Origin: Atlantibacter sp032062175
GTDB lineage: Bacteria > Pseudomonadota > Gammaproteobacteria > Enterobacterales > Enterobacteriaceae
NCBI RefSeq assembly: GCF_032062175.1
Contig: NZ_DAMBQK010000013.1
Location: 1-64,000, forward strand
Reading direction: 5' to 3'
DNA length: 64,000 bases
Each line of letters starts with the position of its first letter. Positions within the stretch are counted from its first letter, which is position 1. Shown one piece after another: positions 1 to 8,262 of this stretch. Both the position numbers and the translations under genes were made by a program. Under the pieces are notes generated by a model, which ran no database searches, had not been told where the DNA came from, and worked only from the letters and a program-made list of their open reading frames with translations.

Positions 1-40
1 TCACAAAACTCTATGCCCGTCCTTTTTTACCCGCACATTA

Positions 41-73
41 CTGGGGATTCCCCAGGGCATTGCCCGCTTTTTT
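41..73 (+). terminator. Intrinsic terminator of the gene upstream of the window
   Basis: A perfect stem CTGGGGA/TCCCCAG at 41-55 is followed by an overlapping GGGC-ATT-GCCC hairpin at 55-65 and a run of six T at 68-73. The T-run is on the + strand, so it ends a + strand transcript entering from before position 1. In E. coli the neighbour there is pitA, but no coding sequence can be recognised in bases 1-40. Confidence 0.7.
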
Positions 74-75
74 CA

Positions 76-411
76 TTAGTGCCATATCATCATGGCGATG
101 AGGCAGACCGTTACAAGGCCGCACAACGCACTGGTTAAAATAAAATGACACCGGACTCGCTCACAGCGGCGGATGAATTCGTCGTCATGATGATCGCGGT
201 AACGTTGAGCATAAATGTACCAGACCAGTCGCATTTGCTTATTTGGCTGACCATGGGATGTGAAAAAACCACTGCCGTCTACATACTGGTAGAGCAAGGG
301 ATCACAACCACGAAGCACCACAAGCAGCGCACGCAACGATGAGAAGTAGCGCGCCATGTTGACGACGCATACCACACACAAGGCCCAAAACAGCGCAACA
401 GTGCTTATCAT
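76..411 (-). CDS. uspB: Universal stress protein B
   Basis: A 111-residue protein nearly identical to E. coli UspB from memory of that sequence. It is a small inner-membrane protein with a hydrophobic N-terminal segment (about residues 1-20) and a second one at the C-terminus (about 92-109), around a basic central region (RYRDHHDDEFIRRCERVR). In E. coli it is RpoS-dependent and linked to ethanol resistance; the molecular function is unknown. The start at 411 gives the E. coli length and has GGAGG close upstream; the open frame extends 23 residues further to 480 without a good site. It is divergent from uspA, as in K-12. Confidence 0.93.
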   Translation of the reverse strand: MISTVALFWALCVVCVVNMARYFSSLRALLVVLRGCDPLLYQYVDGSGFFTSHGQPNKQMRLVWYIYAQRYRDHHDDEFIRRCERVRCHFILTSALCGLVTVCLIAMMIWH

Positions 412-848
412 AACACCTCCCCGGCGATAGCCACGGAGACACCCCCCGGACGACCGCACCCCCGATACCAAGTCAGTCAACTCGTTCCAAATGAGAGAGA
501 TACCAAAAGTCGATCGGGTTCACATTTATTTACCCGACTGACTCATTTAATAGTGTAGAAGATCAGGTTATTTTTTTGCCACATCGTTCTGGTCAATCAT
601 TCGTGATAATTGTATTTCGATTTAGAATGAATGCAGACGCAGCGGATTGACGGATTTCTTCCTGGGCGATAAGGTAAAAAGAGACCGTTATGCTTAAGTC
701 TTTCTATATCCTCATGCTTCAGGCTGAAGGATATCGTTTACAGGTTCCCGCGAGAGCGGTATGCAGGACGCGGGGCAAGGACATCATCGATAACCTAAAG
801 CGTTGTCTGATCCATTGTCATCGACATCTTATGGAAGGAGTAAAAATT
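412..848. promoter_or_regulatory. Divergent uspB/uspA promoter region
   Basis: This 437-base gap separates two divergent stress genes and holds no convincing gene. An open frame extends uspA upstream to 690, but only the start at 849 fits the family. A possible uspA -10 box TAGAAT lies at 623-628 with only a weak -35. The uspA ribosome site is GGAAGGAG at 833-840. In E. coli uspB uses RpoS and uspA uses sigma-70 with ppGpp input; no specific operator could be assigned here. Confidence 0.4.
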
Positions 849-1286
849 ATGGCTTACAAACATATTCTTATCGCAGTCGACCTCTCGCCTGAAAGTAAAG
901 TGTTGGTCGAAAAAGCCGTATCTATGGCGCGTCCGTATAACGCCAAAGTTTCACTGATTCATGTCGATGTAAATTACTCCGATCTCTACACCGGCCTGAT
1001 TGACGTGAATCTGGGCGATATGCAAAAACGCATTTCCGAAGAGACTCATCATGCGCTGAGCGAGCTGTCCACTAACGCCGGTTACCCGATTGCGGAAACC
1101 CTGAGCGGCAGCGGCGATCTGGGCCAGGTGCTGGTCGATGCGATTAAAAAATACGACGTCGATTTAGTGCTGTGCGGCCATCATCAGGATTTCTGGAGCA
1201 AACTGATGTCGTCTGCCCGTCAGCTGATCAACACCGTGCACATCGATATGCTGATTGTGCCGCTGCGCGATGAAGAAGAGGAATAA
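849..1286 (+). CDS. uspA: Universal stress protein A
   Basis: A 145-residue cytoplasmic Usp-fold protein, nearly identical to E. coli UspA and one residue longer (four terminal Glu instead of three). It starts with the typical strand HILIAVDLS, followed by VEKAVSMARPYNAKVSLIHVD and the C-terminal SARQLINTVHIDMLIVPLRD. UspA lacks the ATP-binding G2xG9G motif of the other Usp class. It is made in growth arrest and many stresses and is needed for stasis survival. The start at 849 was chosen over 690 because of family length and a strong GGAAGGAG site. Confidence 0.97.
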   Translation: MAYKHILIAVDLSPESKVLVEKAVSMARPYNAKVSLIHVDVNYSDLYTGLIDVNLGDMQKRISEETHHALSELSTNAGYPIAETLSGSGDLGQVLVDAIKKYDVDLVLCGHHQDFWSKLMSSARQLINTVHIDMLIVPLRDEEEE

Positions 1287-1305
1287 TCGTCCTTTCTCGC
1301 TGCCC

Positions 1306-1329
1306 ACGCCCGCTTATGCGGGCGTTTTT
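1306..1329 (+). terminator. uspA terminator
   Basis: An eight-base-pair stem ACGCCCGC/GCGGGCGT with a TTAT loop (1306-1325) runs into five T, 20 bases after the uspA stop codon. This is a canonical rho-independent terminator. Confidence 0.9.
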
Positions 1330-1524
1330 ATTTCCGCCCTGCCAACGTAAATCACTGACTTCAATAAATTCATTAGTGTGATCTGCCGCTGCGATCGTTT
1401 TTCTCCAATACAATACCCTGATTTAAAACTCATTCTCGGCATTACTGGCCGATAAATGACAAAGCGGCGCGATCCTGACGCCGCGTACATACTTTTACTG
1501 GCGTCACCTTAAGGCAACGGAAAA

Positions 1525-2997
1525 ATGAACAACTCTGCACCTGTCGGCTTACTGCAACAGCCGAAACCCTTTTTTATGATCTTCTTTGTCGAACTGTGGG
1601 AGCGCTTTGGCTATTACGGCGTTCAGGGCATTCTGGCGGTGTTCTTCGTCCAGCAGCTCGGCTTCTCGCAGGAACAGGCTTTTGTCACTTTCGGGGCATT
1701 CGCCGCGCTGGTGTATGGCCTGATTTCAATCGGCGGCTACGTTGGCGACCATCTGCTGGGCACTAAACGCACCCTGGTGTTAGGGGCAATCGTGCTGGCG
1801 ATCGGCTATTTTATGACTGGCCTGTCGCTTCACCAGCCTTCGCTTATCTTTATCGCCTTAGGCACCATCGCGGTGGGTAACGGGTTGTTTAAGGCCAACC
1901 CCGCGAGTCTACTGTCCAAATGCTATCCGCCGAAAGATCCCCGTCTCGATGGCGCTTTTACGCTGTTTTATATGTCGATCAATATCGGCTCGCTGCTGTC
2001 GCTGTCACTCGCGCCGGTAATTGCCGAACGCTACGGCTATGCGGTGACCTACAACCTGTGCGGCATTGGGCTGATTATCGCGCTGCTGGTCTACCTGGCC
2101 TGCCGGGGCATGGTGAAGCACATCGGTTCCGAGCCGGACCACGCGCCGATGAGCTTCAAAAATTTGCTGCTGGTACTGGTGGGCACGGTCGCCATGGTTT
2201 TCCTCTGCGCCTGGCTGATGCATAACGTTATGGTCGCCAACCTGGTGCTGATCGTGTTATCCATCGTGGTGATTATTTTCTTCTTCCGTGAAGCGTTCCG
2301 GCTGGATAAAACCGGGCGCAACAAGATGTTTGTGGCCTTCATTCTGATGCTGGAAGCGGTGCTGTTTTACATCCTGTACGCCCAGATGCCCACTTCGCTG
2401 AACTTCTTCGCCATCAACAACGTGCACCATGACATTCTCGGTTTCACCATCAACCCGGTGAGCTTCCAGGCGCTGAACCCGTTCTGGGTGGTAGTGGCGA
2501 GCCCGGTGCTGGCGATGATTTACACCCGGCTGGGCAGCCGGGGCAAAGACCTGACCATGCCGATGAAATTCACCCTCGGGATGTTCCTGTGCGCTCTCGG
2601 CTTCTTAACCGCCGCTGCCGCAGGCATGTGGTTCGCCGATGCCCAGGGGCTGACGTCGCCGTGGTTTATTGTGCTGGTGTATCTGTTCCAGAGCCTGGGC
2701 GAACTGCTGATTAGCGCGCTGGGGCTGGCGATGGTCGCCGCGCTGGTACCGCAGCATCTGATGGGCTTTATTCTCGGGATGTGGTTCCTGACTCAGGCCG
2801 CCGCGTTCCTGCTGGGCGGGTACGTCGCCACTTTTACCGCGGTCCCGGAAGGGATCACCGATCCGCTGCAAACCCTGCCGATTTATACCGATGTGTTCAG
2901 CAAAATTGGCCTGGTAACGCTGGGCGTGTCGATAGTGATGGCGATTATGGTGCCGTGGCTAAACCGGATGATTGCTACGCCGGAAGAGAAAATATAA
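1525..2997 (+). CDS. dtpB: Dipeptide/tripeptide permease B
   Basis: A 490-residue proton-coupled oligopeptide transporter of the POT/PTR2 family, with about 14 membrane segments, matching E. coli DtpB (489 aa) almost throughout. The family signature is intact: the helix 1 motif ELWERFGYYG (about residues 23-32) that couples proton and peptide binding, and the PTR2 stretch GDHLLGTKRT. It imports di- and tripeptides across the inner membrane. It follows uspA as in K-12, but the next gene is yhjE rather than rsmJ. AACGGAAAA upstream of the ATG is a modest ribosome site. Confidence 0.97.
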   Translation: MNNSAPVGLLQQPKPFFMIFFVELWERFGYYGVQGILAVFFVQQLGFSQEQAFVTFGAFAALVYGLISIGGYVGDHLLGTKRTLVLGAIVLAIGYFMTGLSLHQPSLIFIALGTIAVGNGLFKANPASLLSKCYPPKDPRLDGAFTLFYMSINIGSLLSLSLAPVIAERYGYAVTYNLCGIGLIIALLVYLACRGMVKHIGSEPDHAPMSFKNLLLVLVGTVAMVFLCAWLMHNVMVANLVLIVLSIVVIIFFFREAFRLDKTGRNKMFVAFILMLEAVLFYILYAQMPTSLNFFAINNVHHDILGFTINPVSFQALNPFWVVVASPVLAMIYTRLGSRGKDLTMPMKFTLGMFLCALGFLTAAAAGMWFADAQGLTSPWFIVLVYLFQSLGELLISALGLAMVAALVPQHLMGFILGMWFLTQAAAFLLGGYVATFTAVPEGITDPLQTLPIYTDVFSKIGLVTLGVSIVMAIMVPWLNRMIATPEEKI

Positions 2998-3007
2998 GGG
3001 AGTGTGG

Positions 3008-3037
3008 GCGCAGGCGATACGCTGCCTGCGCTTTTTT
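3008..3037. terminator. Terminator between convergent dtpB and yhjE
   Basis: An eight-base-pair stem GCGCAGGC/GCCTGCGC (3008-3031) is followed by six T on the + strand, 11 bases after dtpB. The yhjE stop codon begins at 3041 on the other strand, so the same hairpin probably also limits antisense run-on. Confidence 0.85.
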
Positions 3038-3040
3038 AAC

Positions 3041-4360
3041 TTACAGCGACTGATGCTTAGTCTCATGCGTCAGCAGCAACGCAATCAGCGTCAGCGCCGC
3101 CATCGACGCCAGATAAACCCCGACGTAAAACAGCCCGTAGTTCGCCTGTAACCAGGTGGCGATATACGGCGCAACGGAAGCCCCAAGAATCGACGCCACG
3201 TTATAAGAGAACGACGCCCCGGTATAACGCACTTCGGTTGGAAACAGTTCTGGCAGCAGCGCGCCCATCGGGCCAAAGGTCAAGCCCATAATGCTCAGGC
3301 CAATCAGCAGGTAAGCCATCACCATCGCCGGGTTGCCGGACTGCAACAGCGGCGGGAACACGAACAGCGCAAACAGAATAATCAGTGTGGTAATTACGAT
3401 CATGCTCTTACGGCGACCGAATTTATCCGCCAGCACGCCAGCAATCGGCACCATCACGCCAAACCCGATCACCGCCATCATCAGCATCCACAGCACTTCG
3501 TTGCGCGGGAAGCCCAGGCCATTCGGCACTGCTGCGGTACTGAAGGTCATCGAATAGACCGTCATGATGTAGAACAGCGTATAGGTCGCCAGCATGATAA
3601 AAGTGCCCAGGATGGTGACGCGCAGATGTTTGGTCAGCAGCGTGCCCAACGGGACTTTCACCTGTTTGTTGGCTTTGGCGATTTTGGCGAATACCGGCGT
3701 TTCATGCAGGGAAACGCGGACATACAGACCAATCAGCACCAGCACGGCGGAGAACACGAACGGCACGCGCCAGCCCCAGGACATAAACTGCTCGTCGGTC
3801 AAAATCCACGACAGCAGCAGAAAGGTGCCGTTAGCGAAGAAGAAGCCGATAGGCGCACCCAGCTGTGGGAAAGAGCCGTACAGCGCGCGTTTACCGGCAG
3901 GCGCATTCTCGGTGGCCAGCAGCGCCGCGCCGCCCCACTCACCGCCCAGACCCAGACCCTGGCCGAAACGGGCCAGTGCCAGCAGCAGCGGCGCTAACAC
4001 GCCAATGGTTTCATAGCTCGGCAGCAGGCCGATCACTACCGTGGAAATACCCATGGTTAACAGTGAAGCCACCAGCGTGGCTTTACGCCCGACGCGATCG
4101 CCAAAGTGGCCAAACACCGCAGAACCGATAGGACGCGCGATAAACGCGATGGCAAACGTCGCCAGCGACTGTAGCGTGGCGGCAGTTGGGTCGCCCTGCG
4201 GGAAGAAAATATGGGGGAAAACAATCACCGCCGCAGTGGCATAAATGTAGAAATCGAAAAACTCAATGGCGGTGCCAATGAGTGATGCGACAACCACTTT
4301 ACTGCGCGAGTTAACCGGAGGTGCGTCGTGATCAACGGATGTCGTGATAGATGCTTGCAT
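3041..4360 (-). CDS. yhjE: MFS transporter YhjE
   Basis: A 439-residue major facilitator protein of the metabolite:H+ symporter family, matching E. coli YhjE (440 aa). It has 12 predicted membrane segments, the loop 2-3 motif GHFGDRVGRKATL (about residues 80-92) and the later repeat ADKFGRRKSM. Other members of this family, such as ShiA, ProP and KgtP, move organic acids or osmolytes. The substrate of YhjE is not established. Transcribed alone, convergent with dtpB, with about 270 bases separating it from yhjD. Confidence 0.93.
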   Translation of the reverse strand: MQASITTSVDHDAPPVNSRSKVVVASLIGTAIEFFDFYIYATAAVIVFPHIFFPQGDPTAATLQSLATFAIAFIARPIGSAVFGHFGDRVGRKATLVASLLTMGISTVVIGLLPSYETIGVLAPLLLALARFGQGLGLGGEWGGAALLATENAPAGKRALYGSFPQLGAPIGFFFANGTFLLLSWILTDEQFMSWGWRVPFVFSAVLVLIGLYVRVSLHETPVFAKIAKANKQVKVPLGTLLTKHLRVTILGTFIMLATYTLFYIMTVYSMTFSTAAVPNGLGFPRNEVLWMLMMAVIGFGVMVPIAGVLADKFGRRKSMIVITTLIILFALFVFPPLLQSGNPAMVMAYLLIGLSIMGLTFGPMGALLPELFPTEVRYTGASFSYNVASILGASVAPYIATWLQANYGLFYVGVYLASMAALTLIALLLTHETKHQSL

Positions 4361-4631
4361 ATATTTTTCTTATTTATGTGAAACGAAATTGCATATTACG
4401 CATAGCAAAAGCCACATTTCAATGCGGCACAAAACGTGAAGTTGTTCAGAAAAGCGGCAAAAAGAGGATAATTTTCAGGCTCGCAATTTCACTTCTATGA
4501 AATGCTTCACACAAATTTTAAATCAGCATGAAAAACCAGAAATTGGTTAAATAAAAGTTACGGAATGGATTTATCGTCTAAAAGGCTGGCTCGGGCTGAA
4601 GTTTTTTGCGTAATACTCCAGCCCGGCCTGT

Positions 4632-5684
4632 TTAACGGTGGGATTTACCCGGCATCCGTTTGTCGTCTTTGTACTCTGCGGTGGCAATCCAGGCCGCGCA
4701 AAACAGCGTCAGACGGGCGAAGAAATAGAAGAACGCCATAATCCCCAGTACCGAGCCAAACGCCGCGCCGGATGGCGAGGTCATCAGCGATGGCAGCGTC
4801 CAGGTCATAATGATTTTGATCACCTCAAAGCCCACAGCTGCCAGAATACTGCCGCGGATCAGCGCCTTTTTACGCGGGCGGTGGCGCGGCAGACGCCAGA
4901 AGATCCAGAAGAACAGCAGGAAGTTGGCGCACATCGAAATCGCCAGGCCAATCAGCTGCCAGACCGGTTTCAGCCATGGGATATAATCGAGATACAGCCA
5001 GCGGATAATCATTTCCTGGGCCGCACCCGCCACAGACGTGATGGAAATGGTAATAATCAGCGCCACCAGCAGGCCAATCAGCGAGACAAAATCGCGCAAG
5101 TATTTCGCCCACCATTTTTCTTCATCCTGAGCGGTGCGCTCCCACACATCGCGCGACTGGGCGCGGATCGCCTCACGCAGGTTGCCCATCCAGTTCACCC
5201 CGGAATAGAGCGCGACGGCGAGCCCGACGATCCCCACGGTGGTGCGCTGCTGTACGGCGGTATTGATAGTGCTTTTCAGGGTAGTCGCCAGCGTCTGGTC
5301 GCTGACGTTCATCAGGATCTTATTGAAAATGTCCTGCAACAGCGTCGGATGCGACGCGAGAATAAAGCCCGCCGCCGCGAAAGACACCATCAAAATCGGG
5401 ATCATTGATAAGAAAGAGAAATAGGTTATTGCCGCGCCAAACTGGTTACCCAGCCGGTCGTTGAAGCGTTCCGTGGCCCGAATAATGTGGGCGATCATCG
5501 GGCGGCGCTCCAGTTTTTCTACCGTCTCGGTCACTTTGGCAATCGGCCCCTCGCCTTTGTCGTGGCTATCTTCCTGTTCAGGATGATCTTTTTTTGCCTC
5601 GTCAGATCGGGTGTCCAGTTGGGGCACCGGCTTGTAATCCAGATCGTTGGTCGGGCGTTTCGGGGTATTCTCCGGGGTTGTCAT
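4632..5684 (-). CDS. yhjD: Inner membrane protein YhjD (YihY/RbkN family)
   Basis: A 350-residue inner-membrane protein of the YihY/virulence factor BrkB family, matching E. coli YhjD (337 aa). An acidic, proline-rich cytoplasmic N-terminus (about 75 residues) precedes six membrane segments, with conserved NQFGAAITYFSFLSMIP and SPSGAAFGSVLG. E. coli YhjD has been linked to survival without full-length Kdo2-lipid A, possibly in lipid export; that role is known only from suppressor genetics. The start at 5684 has AAGGA ten bases upstream. An alternative start at 5717 lacks a ribosome site. Confidence 0.9.
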   Translation of the reverse strand: MTTPENTPKRPTNDLDYKPVPQLDTRSDEAKKDHPEQEDSHDKGEGPIAKVTETVEKLERRPMIAHIIRATERFNDRLGNQFGAAITYFSFLSMIPILMVSFAAAGFILASHPTLLQDIFNKILMNVSDQTLATTLKSTINTAVQQRTTVGIVGLAVALYSGVNWMGNLREAIRAQSRDVWERTAQDEEKWWAKYLRDFVSLIGLLVALIITISITSVAGAAQEMIIRWLYLDYIPWLKPVWQLIGLAISMCANFLLFFWIFWRLPRHRPRKKALIRGSILAAVGFEVIKIIMTWTLPSLMTSPSGAAFGSVLGIMAFFYFFARLTLFCAAWIATAEYKDDKRMPGKSHR

Positions 5685-5737
5685 CGAACGCAATTCCTTG
5701 TCAGTGATAAGCATCATGAGAAAAGTATAGACTTACG

Positions 5738-6637
5738 TTAATCAACGTAACCTTTCATCACGCTTCCTAACCATTCCATAAATAAATGCACCCGCCGCGA
5801 CAGGTTGCGGCGATGCGGGTAAAGCAACGACACCGGCATCGGTTCCGGGCGGTACTGCGGCAGGATTTCAATCAGCGTACCGCTGCGCAGAGCGTCTTTA
5901 ATTCCCACGCGCGGCACCTGGATTATACCCAGCCCGGTCAGCGCCGCCGCCTGGTAGGTTTCGGTGCTGTTGACCGTTAAGATGCCGCCGGTTTTGACCC
6001 AGTGGGTTTGCTTATCAATGGTGTATTCAAACCCCTGGGGGCGGCTGCCAAAATGCGTGGAATAGTGCACCACCGCATGGCTGGCTAAATCCTCAAGCTG
6101 TTCAGGAAAGCCGAAACGCTCCAGATAATCCGGGCTGGCGCAGTTCACCACGGTGAGTTTGCCGAGCGGGCGCGCCACCAGACCGGAATCTTTCAGATGC
6201 CCGACCCGCACCACGCAGTCGAACCCTTCGCGCACCACGTCCACCAGCCGGTCGCTGCTGCTGAGTTCCAGCTCAATGCCCGGATACTGCTGTAAAAACG
6301 CCGGCAGTTTCGGCATTACCAGATTTTTTGCGATGCGTAGTGGCATATCTACCCGCAAGCGCCCGCTAACGCTGGAAGGATCGTGCAGAAACAACCCATC
6401 CAGCTCATCGAGATTGGCCAGTAAATCGCGACAGCGCTCGTAGTAGACCATGCCGTCCTGGGTAAGCTGTACCCGGCGCGTAGTGCGGTGCAGCAGCCGC
6501 GTACCCAACGCATTTTCCAGCGCCTGGATTTGCCGCGATACGCTACCTTTAGGGAGTCCGAGTGTTTGCGCGGCCTGGGAAAAACTCTCCAGATCCGCCA
6601 CCCGAATGAACAACTGCATTGCGTGAATTTTATCCAT
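5738..6637 (-). CDS. yhjC: LysR-family regulator YhjC
   Basis: A 299-residue LysR-type regulator, close to E. coli YhjC. The N-terminal winged helix-turn-helix (residues about 1-60) has the typical DLESFSQAAQTLGLPKGSVSRQI helix pair, given here in two parts: SFSQAAQTLGLP, then SVSRQIQALE. It is followed by a type 2 periplasmic-binding-like effector domain (about 90-290). It is divergent from the SDR gene with a 118-base gap, an arrangement in which LysR proteins usually regulate the neighbour, so the SDR gene is the likely target. The K-12 neighbour yhjB is absent. Confidence 0.88.
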   Translation of the reverse strand: MDKIHAMQLFIRVADLESFSQAAQTLGLPKGSVSRQIQALENALGTRLLHRTTRRVQLTQDGMVYYERCRDLLANLDELDGLFLHDPSSVSGRLRVDMPLRIAKNLVMPKLPAFLQQYPGIELELSSSDRLVDVVREGFDCVVRVGHLKDSGLVARPLGKLTVVNCASPDYLERFGFPEQLEDLASHAVVHYSTHFGSRPQGFEYTIDKQTHWVKTGGILTVNSTETYQAAALTGLGIIQVPRVGIKDALRSGTLIEILPQYRPEPMPVSLLYPHRRNLSRRVHLFMEWLGSVMKGYVD

Positions 6638-6755
6638 CGGTTGGGCTTATTGTTGTTGAAAACGAAACAGTGATGCGCAACGCGACATCTTTATTGATTT
6701 CATAGCAGCTAATAAGCTTTCTCTCAACCACCGTAATAACGCAGACGAGGTTTTT

Positions 6756-7514
6756 ATGACGCAACGTATCGCAATTGTGACCGGCGGCAGCCGCGGCCTT
6801 GGGAAAAACGCAGCGCTAAAGCTGGCAGAGAAGGGAATTGCCATTATCCTGACCTACAACAGCCAGCGCGAAGACGCAGACGACGTGGTGCGCGAAATTG
6901 AGAAAAAAGGCGTGAAAGCGCTGGCATTACAGCTTAACGTCGCCGAAAGCGACAGCTTTACCGGATTCGCTAATGAAGTGAAGCAGCAGCTCAAACATGT
7001 CTGGCAGCGCGAGAGCTTCGATTATTTATTGAACAATGCCGGGATCGGCATTAACGCGCCGTTTACTGACATTACCGAGGCGCAGTTCGACCAGTTAGTG
7101 AACATTCACTTCAAAGGACCATTCTTCTTAACCCAACACCTGTTGCCGCTGATGAAAAATGGCGGGCGCATCCTGAACGTCTCCAGCGGCCTGACGCGGT
7201 TTGCGCTGCCGGGCTATTCCGCCTATGCCGCCATGAAGGGCGCGATGGAAGTGCTTACTCACTATCAGGCTAAAGAGCTGGGCGCACGCGGCATCTCCGC
7301 CAATATCATCGCCCCCGGCGCGATTGAGACCGACTTCGGCGGCGGTGCGGTGCGCGATAACGCTGAACTGAACAAGGCCATCGCATCGCAAACGGCGTTA
7401 GGGCGCGTGGGCCTGCCGGATGATATTGGCGAAGCCATCGCCGCGCTGCTGGGAGACGGCCTCGGCTGGATGAATGCCCAGCGCATTGAAGTCTCAGGCG
7501 GGATGTACATCTAG
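6756..7514 (+). CDS. Short-chain dehydrogenase/reductase
   Basis: A 252-residue classical SDR oxidoreductase. Visible motifs are the NAD(P)-binding TGGSRGLG near residue 9, the NNAG motif near residue 92, the catalytic Ser in LNVSSGL, and the catalytic pair YxxxK in YSAYAAMKG. The protein ends in the usual IEVSGGMYI. The first glycine motif carries Arg after Ser, which favours NADP(H), an inference. The substrate is unknown. Its position divergent from LysR gene yhjC suggests induction through that regulator. The ATG at 6756 follows GACGAGG. Confidence 0.88.
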   Translation: MTQRIAIVTGGSRGLGKNAALKLAEKGIAIILTYNSQREDADDVVREIEKKGVKALALQLNVAESDSFTGFANEVKQQLKHVWQRESFDYLLNNAGIGINAPFTDITEAQFDQLVNIHFKGPFFLTQHLLPLMKNGGRILNVSSGLTRFALPGYSAYAAMKGAMEVLTHYQAKELGARGISANIIAPGAIETDFGGGAVRDNAELNKAIASQTALGRVGLPDDIGEAIAALLGDGLGWMNAQRIEVSGGMYI

Positions 7515-7520
7515 CCAGCG

Positions 7521-7554
7521 TTTACGCCGGGCGGCGCTATCAGCCCGGCGTAAA
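7521..7554. terminator. Hairpin between convergent SDR and GNAT genes
   Basis: A 12-base-pair perfect stem TTTACGCCGGGC/GCCCGGCGTAAA with a ten-base loop begins six bases after the SDR stop. There is no T-run on either side, so it may act as a transcript-end protecting structure rather than a strong terminator. Its distal arm overlaps the last codons of the GNAT gene. Confidence 0.6.
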
Positions 7555-8082
7555 TTCTCGCGCCAGCAGGCCGAACAGCCAGTCGTCCTGCCAGCGATTG
7601 TCGAGAAAATAGTTTTCCCGCAGCGTCCCTTCCAGCACAAATCCGCCCTTCTCCAGCACCCGCTTCGACGGTTCATTGCCTACCGTCACCGTGGCCACCA
7701 GTTTCCGGTAATTGCAGACCTGAAACGCGTAGCCGCAAATTGCCTGTAACGACTCATAACCCAGGCCCTGGCCGTGCACCCGCGTCGCCAGCAAATACCC
7801 CACTTCCGCAACCCCGTCGCCGCGATCGATAAACCCGGTCACGCCGAACGGTTCGCCGCTGCGCTTTTCGCGCATCACCAGGCACAGCCAGTGGCTGCTG
7901 CCCGGCGCCCATCGCGGTAATCGGCTGTCAAACGCGGCGCGCATCGCCTCATCATCGCGGGACGACGCCAGATAGCGCGAGATGCGCGGGTCACGCTGAA
8001 GCGCCACAAAAAAAGGCCAGTCTTCGGCGGTAATTTGCTGATAAGTGATGCGGGTTGAAGTTATGTCGTCTGCGGGTTGCAC
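7540..8082 (-). CDS. GNAT acetyltransferase, RimJ/RimL-like
   Basis: A 180-residue GNAT-fold protein of the Acetyltransf_3 type (relatives of RimJ, RimL and SpeG). It has the acetyl-CoA motif region VHGQGLGYESLQAICGYAF and the following NEPSKRVLEKGGFVLEGTLREN typical of this subgroup. The substrate cannot be deduced; related proteins acetylate N-terminal amino groups or small amines. The GTG at 8082 is preferred because AGGAG lies five bases upstream. An in-frame ATG at 8139 would add 19 residues but has no ribosome site. Confidence 0.83.
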   Translation of the reverse strand: MQPADDITSTRITYQQITAEDWPFFVALQRDPRISRYLASSRDDEAMRAAFDSRLPRWAPGSSHWLCLVMREKRSGEPFGVTGFIDRGDGVAEVGYLLATRVHGQGLGYESLQAICGYAFQVCNYRKLVATVTVGNEPSKRVLEKGGFVLEGTLRENYFLDNRWQDDWLFGLLAREFTPG

Positions 8083-8262
8083 ACGGGCTCCTGTTAAATG
8101 AAAAATATATCGAACGCTTTTCGCCCGATGGTAAGACATGTAAATGGTCTATCTTTGAGTTCACTGTCAGTAACGCTCAACACAGCAATATACATAATCA
8201 TAATAACTTAGCGCTAATCCCAGGCAGAGCGGGTGGGCGCGTTAACGAGTGTAAGGATAACC